A program made the position numbers and the translations under genes. Of a DNA stretch of 8,097 nucleotides, positions 1 to 6,300 are shown one piece after another (position 1 is the stretch's first letter; each line of letters opens with the position of its first letter). A model generated the notes under the pieces. It had not been told where the DNA came from. It saw only the letters and a program-made list of their open reading frames with translations, and searched no databases. The DNA is from Bacteroidota bacterium (lineage in GTDB: Bacteria > Bacteroidota > Bacteroidia > UKL13-3): NCBI GenBank assembly GCA_947449515.1, contig CANFSD010000064.1, positions 1-8,097 on the forward strand, in the 5' to 3' direction.

Positions 1-1
1 A

Positions 2-112
2 CGTGCTGCACGTAAAGGTCGTAACCCACAAACTGGTAAAGAAATTAACATCCCAGCAAAAAAGGTTGTTAAATTCAAAGCTGGTGCTGGCTTACAAGCT
101 AAAATCAAATAA
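2..112 (+). CDS. HU-family DNA-binding protein, C-terminal fragment
   Basis: This is the last 36 residues of a histone-like HU/IHF protein; the 5' end lies outside the window. The visible part begins RAARKGRNPQTGKEI and continues through INIPAKKVVKFKAG. This is the DNA-gripping beta-arm tip (the RNP segment, whose proline intercalates into DNA in known HU structures), followed by the conserved IPA..V.FKAG..L strand and terminal helix. HU proteins are small basic dimers that bend and compact DNA in the nucleoid. The gene ends with TAA and is followed 16 bases later by a hairpin terminator. It converges on the phosphoribosyltransferase gene on the other strand. Family membership is secure. Which HU paralogue it is cannot be decided from the tail alone. 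Confidence 0.93.
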   Translation, partial: RAARKGRNPQTGKEINIPAKKVVKFKAGAGLQAKIK

Positions 113-127
113 TTTGATTCAAGCAAA

Positions 128-170
128 TAAAAAATCCCCCGTTCGTTTACCGAGCGGGGGATTTTTTTTT
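128..170 (+). terminator. Bidirectional rho-independent terminator between convergent genes
   Basis: A 12-bp stem pairs 134-145 (ATCCCCCGTTCG) with 151-162 (CGAGCGGGGGAT), with one G:U pair and a 5-nt loop TTTAC. It is followed by a run of T to position 170 and preceded by a run of A from about 128, so the - strand transcript also carries hairpin plus U-tract. It sits between the stop of the HU gene (112) and the stop of the PyrR-like gene (193), so it can end both transcripts. Confidence 0.92.
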
Positions 171-192
171 GCAATTACCGCAACTAAATTTC

Positions 193-690
193 TTACAAAA
201 GACTAACGCTTATTTTTCCGGCTTTCAAATTTACAGACACATGCTCTTGCAAGGTGGTTTGTAACGACAAGCCAATATAATCTGCTGCCACTGGATAACT
301 TTTATGGTTTCTATCTACTAGAACGGCAATTTGCACTGCAGCCACCTTCTCTTGCAAGAATATTTGCATGCCATAAACCAAGGTTCGGCCAGTATTTAAA
401 ACATCATCAAACAAAATCAAGGTTTTATTTTCAAGCTTTACCTTGCTTGGGGTCAATTTTGCTTCATTGAATTGAGGTTCCTTTTTATTTATTTCCACCT
501 CAAGCAAGGTGATTTTTATTTTAGAGATTTCTTGAAGGGCTATTTGAACCAATTTGGCAACCTCCATTCCCTGACCTTTTATGGCAGCAAAGACCAATTC
601 TTTTTTGTCAAAGTTCTTTTCATAGATCTGGTAAGCCATTCTTTTTAAGATCTTTTGTGCCTGTTGGTGATCTAAAATTTGTGTTTTCAT
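193..690 (-). CDS. PyrR-like phosphoribosyltransferase
   Basis: A 165-residue type I phosphoribosyltransferase. The PRPP-binding loop is LILFDDVLNTGRTL at residues 91-104, with the paired acidic residues and TGRT expected of the family. The later block LVDRNHKSYPVAADYIG (124-140) is the signature that separates PyrR from other phosphoribosyltransferases. PyrR proteins have uracil phosphoribosyltransferase activity (uracil + PRPP to UMP + PPi), and in Bacillus also bind pyr leader RNA. Here the N-terminal segment reads KRMAYQIYEKN where Bacillus PyrR has a TR.AHEI.ERN-like sequence, and the PPi-loop KTRG is KGQG. The protein is somewhat shorter than the usual ~180 residues, so RNA binding is doubtful. 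ATG at 690 is used; no clear Shine-Dalgarno precedes it. No pyr genes are adjacent. Family is firm; exact substrate and any regulatory role are inference. Confidence 0.85.
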   Translation of the reverse strand: MKTQILDHQQAQKILKRMAYQIYEKNFDKKELVFAAIKGQGMEVAKLVQIALQEISKIKITLLEVEINKKEPQFNEAKLTPSKVKLENKTLILFDDVLNTGRTLVYGMQIFLQEKVAAVQIAVLVDRNHKSYPVAADYIGLSLQTTLQEHVSVNLKAGKISVSLL

Positions 691-736
691 GCGCTTTAGT
701 TATTACAATGGCTTGGTTCGGCCCTAATTATTACAC

Positions 737-796
737 TACAAATATAAGTTTCGCAAGCAAATTAAAAGATATACAAGTAAAGTCCTTATATTTGTA
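737..796. repeat. Perfect 12-bp inverted repeat carrying divergent -7 boxes
   Basis: TACAAATATAAG at 737-748 is the exact reverse complement of CTTATATTTGTA at 785-796, with 36 bp between them. Each arm contains TATATTTG (TAnnTTTG) pointing away from the centre: leftward at 746-739, towards the PyrR-like gene, and rightward at 787-794, towards rpmE2. It may be a pair of divergent promoters, an operator pair, or both. Confidence 0.6.
739..746 (-). promoter_or_regulatory. Candidate -7 box for the PyrR-like gene
   Basis: Read on the - strand this is TATATTTG, an exact match to the Bacteroidota -7 consensus TAnnTTTG. It lies about 48 bases upstream of the ATG at 690, which would give a leader of roughly 40 bases. 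I could not find a convincing TTTG -33 element at 17-20 bp spacing, so this is tentative. Confidence 0.45.
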
Positions 797-833
797 AGGA
801 AACAGGACAAAAGAAAAAAAATTGTTCATAAAT

Positions 834-863
834 TTTGTTTATGAATAAAATTGCATATTTTTG
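834..863 (+). promoter_or_regulatory. Bacteroidota-type promoter for rpmE2
   Basis: A TTTG -33 element (834-837) and a TATTTTTG -7 element (856-863, matching TAnnTTTG) are separated by 18 bp, as in the Bacteroidota housekeeping promoter. Transcription would begin near 868-871, giving a leader of less than 20 bases before the rpmE2 ATG at 887. This also argues against the in-frame TTG at 851 as a start, since it lies upstream of the predicted transcription start. Confidence 0.6.
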
Positions 864-886
864 CCCTCCTAAATTTTGATAAGAAG

Positions 887-1141
887 ATGAAAGAAGGTAT
901 CCACCCAAAAAGCTATAGAAAAGTGGTTTTCAAAGACATGTCTAACGACCACATGTTTATCTGTCAGAGTACAGTAGACACAAAAGAAACCATCAAATGG
1001 GAAGATGGCAACGATTATCCATTGTTTAAATTGGATATTTCTTACAAATCTCATCCATTTTTCACTGGACAAACCATGTTCGTGGATACTGCTGGTCGTA
1101 TTGACAAGTTTAAAAGACGTTATCAGAAAAAAGCTGATTAA
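887..1141 (+). CDS. rpmE2: 50S ribosomal protein L31, type B
   Basis: An 84-residue protein with the L31 pattern: MKEGIHP at the N-terminus, YPLFKLDISYKSHPFFTG in the middle, and DTAGRIDKFKRRY at the C-terminus. L31 sits at the 50S central protuberance and bridges the subunits. This is the type B (C-) form. Type A L31 carries a zinc-binding set of cysteines, whereas this protein has one cysteine (C26) and no CxxC, and it has the internal extension typical of type B. The start is ATG 887; the reading frame is open further upstream to a TTG at 851, but that adds 12 residues not shared with L31 and overlaps the promoter. In some bacteria type B is the zinc-starvation paralogue under Zur; I see no recognisable Zur box here, so it may be the sole L31. 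Its own terminator follows 8 bases after the stop. Confidence 0.95.
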   Translation: MKEGIHPKSYRKVVFKDMSNDHMFICQSTVDTKETIKWEDGNDYPLFKLDISYKSHPFFTGQTMFVDTAGRIDKFKRRYQKKAD

Positions 1142-1148
1142 TTATACC

Positions 1149-1184
1149 AAAAAGCCTCCGCTAAACAGCGGGGGCTTTTTTTTT
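1149..1184 (+). terminator. Rho-independent terminator of rpmE2
   Basis: The stem AAAAGCCTCCGCT (1150-1162) pairs with AGCGGGGGCTTTT (1167-1179), with one G:U pair and the tetraloop AAAC. The T run continues to 1184. It begins 8 bases after the rpmE2 stop and separates rpmE2 from the GlmU-like gene. Confidence 0.93.
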
Positions 1185-1230
1185 ATCCCTATCCCTCGTA
1201 ATTTAGTGCGCTCAAAGTAATCCCTACTTC

Positions 1231-2442
1231 ATGCATTACCTCTTTTTCGACCCCGAAATTACGCGTAACAATTTATTGCCATTTACCTATACCAGGCCTG
1301 TAGCCAATATGCGAATTGGCATCATGACCATTGATGAAAAATGGCAAAAACACTTAAAGGAAGGTGTCTTTGGTTACAAAACAGCGGATTATTTGCAAGA
1401 TAAATTCCCCTTAAACCAAGGAACGGCCAATATTTTAATTAATGGCAGTATTTGTCCAAATGAGGTTTTAATTGAAGAAATAGCACAACTAAAAGCCCCC
1501 AAACAGGCATTGGTATGGGGAAATGTTTTGGTAGCCGTTTATGTAGAGGCCGCAAACCTTGCCAATTTCTCTGAAGACATTAGCGCTTATCAATGCACTG
1601 AAACAAAGTCTACCTCTATTCTCCAAATAAACTACAGCTATGATTTGTTTTCTAAAAACGGGGAGGCCATAGCGCAAGATTTTGATTTTCTTACAAAAGG
1701 CCGCGTGTCTCAAGCAATTCCTGCAGGCAACCAATTTATAAATCCAGAAAGAATTTTTATTGAGGAAGGTGCCAAAGTGCAATTCTCCATTTTAAACGCC
1801 AGTACAGGACCCATTTACATTGGCAAAAATGCCGAAATTATGGAAGGCTGCAAAGTACGCGGACCATTTGCCATATGCGAAGAAGCCGGGTTAAAAATGG
1901 ATGCTAAAATTTATGGTCCTACCACGGTTGGACCGCATTGCAAGGTGGGTGGCGAGGTAAACAACGTTATTTTTTATGCTTATAGCAACAAAGGACATGA
2001 CGGCTTTGTAGGCAATGCAGTAATAGGCGAATGGGTAAACATGGGTGCAGATACCAACAATTCTAACCTTAAAAACACCTATGATGAGGTTAAATTATGG
2101 AATTACCGAACAGAAAAATTTGAAAAAACCGGCTTAACTTTTTGTGGCTTAATGATGGGAGATCATGCCAAATGTGGTATAAACACCATGTTTAATACGG
2201 GAACAGTAGTGGGTGTGGGTGCCAATATTTTTGGTGCAGGATTCCCAAGAAACTTTTTACCAAGCTATAGTTGGGGTGGTGCACAAGGTTTAGAAACTTT
2301 TGTGCTTCCTAAGTTTTATAAAACAGCAGAAGCTGTATACAAGCGCAGAAATGTGCCTTTTACCGACGCAGACAAGGCCATTTTAAAGCATGTTTATGAT
2401 TTAAGTAAGAAATACCGCACTTGGGAAAACAATGCATCCTAA
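1231..2442 (+). CDS. GlmU-family sugar nucleotidyltransferase/acetyltransferase, Bacteroidetes type
   Basis: A 403-residue protein resembling the alternative GlmU family of Bacteroidetes (the TIGR03991-type proteins), proposed to act as UDP-GlcNAc diphosphorylase and glucosamine-1-phosphate N-acetyltransferase in the cytoplasm, supplying UDP-GlcNAc for peptidoglycan and lipid A. The N-terminal half lacks the usual GxGTRM nucleotide-binding motif; instead it has FFDPEITRNNLLPFTYTRP (5-23) and MRIGIMTIDEKW (27-38), characteristic of this group. Residues from about 165 to 335 show hexapeptide-repeat (left-handed beta-helix) sequence, including YIGKNAEI and VIGEWVNMGA. SNKGHDGFVGN (252-262) aligns with the GlmU acetyltransferase active-site region, making H256 the probable catalytic histidine. 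ATG 1231 is taken as start; no strong ribosome binding site precedes it. tpiA follows after 19 bases, probably cotranscribed. Fold is firm; exact substrates are inferred from the family. Confidence 0.82.
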   Translation: MHYLFFDPEITRNNLLPFTYTRPVANMRIGIMTIDEKWQKHLKEGVFGYKTADYLQDKFPLNQGTANILINGSICPNEVLIEEIAQLKAPKQALVWGNVLVAVYVEAANLANFSEDISAYQCTETKSTSILQINYSYDLFSKNGEAIAQDFDFLTKGRVSQAIPAGNQFINPERIFIEEGAKVQFSILNASTGPIYIGKNAEIMEGCKVRGPFAICEEAGLKMDAKIYGPTTVGPHCKVGGEVNNVIFYAYSNKGHDGFVGNAVIGEWVNMGADTNNSNLKNTYDEVKLWNYRTEKFEKTGLTFCGLMMGDHAKCGINTMFNTGTVVGVGANIFGAGFPRNFLPSYSWGGAQGLETFVLPKFYKTAEAVYKRRNVPFTDADKAILKHVYDLSKKYRTWENNAS

Positions 2443-2461
2443 GCCAGCAAAATACAATACC

Positions 2462-3226
2462 ATGAGAAAGAAAATTATCGCAGGAAATTGGAAAATGAAC
2501 AAGACCTTAGATGAAGGAATGGGTCTTGTTTCTGAAGTAAGTAACATGTTAAAAGATGAATACCAAGGAAGTGCCGAAGTGGTTATCATCCCCCCTTTTA
2601 TTCATTTGAATGCTGTTAGCAAACTCATTGCCGACAACCCACGTTTGGCAAGCGGTGCGCAAAATTGTAGCAACCATAAAAGTGGTGCCTATACAGGTGA
2701 AGTAAGTGCAGATATGATTAACAGCGTAGGTTGTAAATATGTAATTATTGGTCATAGTGAACGCAGGCAATATTTTGGCGAACACAATGCGTGGTTGGCA
2801 CAAAAAACGGATGCCGTTTTAGCAGCAGGGCTGAACCCAATTTATTGTTGCGGTGAAACCTTAGAAGAAAGAGAAGCCAATACCCATTTTGCTGTTTTAG
2901 AAAAACAAATCAGTGAAGGTTTGTTTCACCTTAACGAAGACCAAATGAAACAGGTAGTTGTAGCCTACGAACCGGTTTGGGCAATTGGAACAGGCAAAAC
3001 AGCAAGCACTGCGCAAGCGCAAGAAATTCATGCCTTTATTAGAAGTCTAATTGGCAAAAAATACAATGATGCGTTGGCGCAAGAAATTACCATCCAATAT
3101 GGTGGCAGTGTAAAAGCTGAAAATGCGGCTGAACTATTTGCTGCGCCTGATATTGACGGTGCATTGGTTGGAGGTGCTGCACTACAAAGTAGGAGTTTTG
3201 TAGACATTGTGAAAGCGATGGCGTAA
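2462..3226 (+). CDS. tpiA: Triosephosphate isomerase
   Basis: A 254-residue cytoplasmic enzyme that interconverts dihydroxyacetone phosphate and glyceraldehyde 3-phosphate in glycolysis and gluconeogenesis. All family landmarks are present: AGNWKMNKT with substrate-binding N9 and K11; IIGHSERR with catalytic H98; the VAYEPVWAIGTGK block with catalytic E170 followed by the flexible loop-6 lid; IQYGGSV (211-217); and DGALVGGAAL (232-241) for phosphate binding. Length matches the usual ~250 residues. The start is ATG 2462, which puts the first strand (KKIIAGNWKMN) at the very N-terminus as in other TIMs. The frame is open to an ATG at 2432, but that would add ten unconserved residues and overlap the upstream gene by 11 bases. 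The 19-base gap to the GlmU-like gene suggests an operon. Confidence 0.97.
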   Translation: MRKKIIAGNWKMNKTLDEGMGLVSEVSNMLKDEYQGSAEVVIIPPFIHLNAVSKLIADNPRLASGAQNCSNHKSGAYTGEVSADMINSVGCKYVIIGHSERRQYFGEHNAWLAQKTDAVLAAGLNPIYCCGETLEEREANTHFAVLEKQISEGLFHLNEDQMKQVVVAYEPVWAIGTGKTASTAQAQEIHAFIRSLIGKKYNDALAQEITIQYGGSVKAENAAELFAAPDIDGALVGGAALQSRSFVDIVKAMA

Positions 3227-3267
3227 AACCCTTGGGCAAAAAATTCTGCTGATTTCATAATTCGTTT

Positions 3268-3275
3268 GTATTTTG
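3268..3275 (+). promoter_or_regulatory. Weak candidate -7 box before the large exported protein
   Basis: GTATTTTG differs from TAnnTTTG at two positions in this register and is followed by CCC. Many Bacteroidota promoters have a similar TATTTTTGCC arrangement, one T longer. It lies 40 bases before the ATG at 3316. No clear -33 element was found at the right spacing, so the gene may instead be read through from tpiA. Confidence 0.3.
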
Positions 3276-3302
3276 CCCGTTCATTCAAGTAAATAACTTG
3301 AT

Positions 3303-3309
3303 GGAAGGG
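3303..3309 (+). promoter_or_regulatory. Ribosome binding site of the large exported protein
   Basis: GGAAGGG lies 6 bases before ATG 3316 and is the most Shine-Dalgarno-like sequence ahead of any gene in this window. It supports this start, as does the signal peptide that begins there. Confidence 0.55.
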
Positions 3310-3315
3310 TAAAAT

Positions 3316-6300
3316 ATGAATAAAATACTTGCTTTCGTTTTATTGGCAATTATTGGGATGGGCCCATTACAGGCGCAAAGACCCAATAGTTTTTCATTTG
3401 ATCCAAATGTATTTATTGGTGAATTTGAAAATTTTGTAGGCACATCGCCCAATAGAGCCATTCGCGATAATGCGGAAGAGTTTGCTGGCTATTACAATGC
3501 TGGCCGTTTTAACAATACACAAAAAAATCAAATCATCCGTTTGTGCAATGAGATGCTCAATGCCACTTGCCAAATTAGTCCTGATTTTGAAGGCTACCTA
3601 AAAACCATCAATGCATTGGTAAACAATAACCAATTGATCAAATTTGATGGATGGCACAAAACTTTATCGGCTGCACTGAAACGTTCTAAGGATGATTTTC
3701 AAAAATTTTTATTGGTTTCAAGTAATGTTTTTGCTGAAAATAAATTGCTTACATTGGGTGGATTCACTTGGGTTACCAGCACAGCTGATGCCGACCTAAT
3801 TGTTGAAGGTGAGCCCCTGTTTTTATTTAAGAAACTTACTTTGGTTTGCTATACCCCTGGTGACACGTTTGAATTATATAACACTTCTGGTAAATTTTAT
3901 CCAAGTAAGAACCTATGGATTGGAAAAGGCGGAAGGATAGATTGGACAAGGGTTGGCTTAGATTCTAACAAAGTATACGCGCTCATAAAAAATTATAAAA
4001 TTAATTTGAATGATGGCGAAATGGTGGCCGATTCGAGTAACTTTTACAATTTAGATTTAGCAGCAAAACCAATGTTGGGAAGGGTTATTGATCGTCCAAT
4101 GGGAAAATCACAAGGAGATAAAAGTACCTACCCACAATTTGAAGGCTATTTTTCTACGTTTACTGGTGCAAGTTATGGCCGAGCCAAATTTAAGGGAGGA
4201 TTTGGAATGCGTGGTGCCTTGGTAATTGGAAAAGGTAATTCAGAGCAAAAAGCAGAGCTTTGGTTCAGCTTTAAAAACAAACCTTTTATGCGCATTCAAT
4301 CGCCAGAATTTTTTGTGCGCGAAAATAAAATATCCGTAGAAAAAGCAGAGGTAACCATCTTCCTCGATAAGGATTCTATTTACCATCCACAATTGGCTTT
4401 TAATTACCTCATAGATAAAGACAAGGTTTCTTTATACCGTGACAATAAAATGGGCATTTCATCTGCACCATTTATGGACAATTACCACAATATAGAGTTC
4501 TATGTTGATGAAATAAAATGGGATTTAAACAGCCCTAAAATTGAACTGGACAACATGTCTGGAGATGCCCCCGCAAAGTTTGAATCTATCAATTATTTTA
4601 GGGATATCAATTACGAAAAAATTGGCGGTGTGCTTGCTTACAATCCACTTCAAAGGATAAAGAAATATACAGAAGACAATAAGGTTAATAGCTTTAGAGT
4701 AGAGTCTTATGCAGCAGCTTTTAGAAGCAATATTAGTGATATCCGCATTCAAATGATTGACCTAAACGACAAAGGTTATGTGAATTTTGATGGTCCTAAA
4801 AACATGGTGTATGTGAAACGTAAACTTATAGATTATGTGAATGCACACAATGGCCGAACCGACTATGATGCCATCTCTTTTAATTCTATCATAAGCTCTA
4901 TACCCAATGCACATATTAGCTTAATTAATTATGACTTGGTAGTGCAAGGGGTTCCTAAATTTTACTTTAGCGATTCACAAAATGTATACATTATTCCAAA
5001 GGAGCAAGTTGTTACCTTGAAGAAAAATAGGAGTATGGATTTTAGCGGTAAATTAAGAGCTGGTATGGCAGATTTCTATGGAAATAATTTTGCCTTTGAT
5101 TACAACGGATTTAAAATTCGTTTGAACAATGTAGATTCATTAAAATTCTTGTATGCCGACGATTCCATTGGGATGATGGTGCATGTAAAAAGTGTAATTC
5201 AAAATATTTATGGCAACCTTGAAATAGATTATCCTTACAACAAATCTGGAAGAAAGCGCTATCCAAAATATCCAATTTTTACTTCAGAAGTTGGTTCAAA
5301 AGTTTTTTATGATTACCCAACAACCATGAAGGGTTCATATGATAGAAATAGATTCTATTTTGACGTAGATCCCTTTACCTTGGATAGTTTGGCCGATTTA
5401 AATTTATATACACTCGCCTTGGCTGGTAATTTTGTTTCGGGTGGTATTTTACCAGAAATGCGGCAGGCAATTTATTTGCAACCAGACAGGAGTTTAGGAT
5501 TTTATATTCCATTGGATAGCACCAAATATAATTTATACGATAACAGAGGAAGCGCCAAAATGGATTTGCGCTTAAGCAATGATGGTTTGGTGGGCGATGG
5601 AACCCTTACCTATCTGGCATCTAGAACCTCGTCACACAGGTTTGAATTTATGTTGGATTCTATGAATTCTAACAGTCATGTTTTTGAAAACGATAGAACC
5701 TCATTGTTTCCAACGGTAATTAAATCATCCAATGTATTTACCCATTGGATTCCCTACCAAGACACCATGTTTATTACCAACAAAGGCGAACCAATGAAAA
5801 TTGCTTATGACGGTGCTAAACTTTATGGAACCATTATTTTAACACCAAAAGCCATGAAGGCACGCGGTAACATGGACATTGAAGGGGGTAAATTGGAAGC
5901 CAATTTATTTGAACTGAAACCGGTAGAAGTGCTTTCAGACGATGCCGTTTTTAAACAAATGGATCCAAAAGATACCAGCAAAGTTGCGTTTGCCACAGGT
6001 AAAGTAAAGGCTTATGTAAACCTGGAACAAAAATATGCAGAGTTTACTTACAAAGATTTTCCTGGCTTGAACAATACTTTTGTGCTCAACAATTATTCAG
6101 GCTCGTTTGAAAAACTGAAATGGGATATGATTCCAAAAACATTGGAATTTACCGGTCCTGTTAAACCCGCTAATATGGAAGCTGGCAGTTATTTGCTTAG
6201 CAATAAACCAAGTCAGGATCAGCTCAAATATTCAGCAGGATCGGCATTTTTAACGCTCAATGATTATGTAATGAAAGTTGGAAAAATTCCTTTCATTATT

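Noticed and set aside
3..206. 67-codon reading frame at the left edge on +
   Set aside because: It is out of frame with the clear HU tail, runs through the terminator hairpin and resembles no protein.
785..796. The inverted repeat arms at 737-796 as a Zur box controlling rpmE2
   Set aside because: Zur sites are compact dyads; here the arms are separated by 36 bp and do not match the known Zur consensus.
851..886. In-frame TTG start giving a 96-residue L31
   Set aside because: The extra 12 residues are not part of L31, and the TTG lies inside the predicted promoter, upstream of the likely transcription start. ATG 887 gives the normal length.
1489..1782. 97-codon open frame on the - strand within the GlmU-like gene
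   Set aside because: Antisense to a well-supported gene and without similarity to any family I know.
2432..2461. Upstream ATG for triosephosphate isomerase overlapping the GlmU-like gene
   Set aside because: It adds ten residues (MHPKPAKYNT) before the conserved first strand. ATG 2462 matches the family N-terminus.
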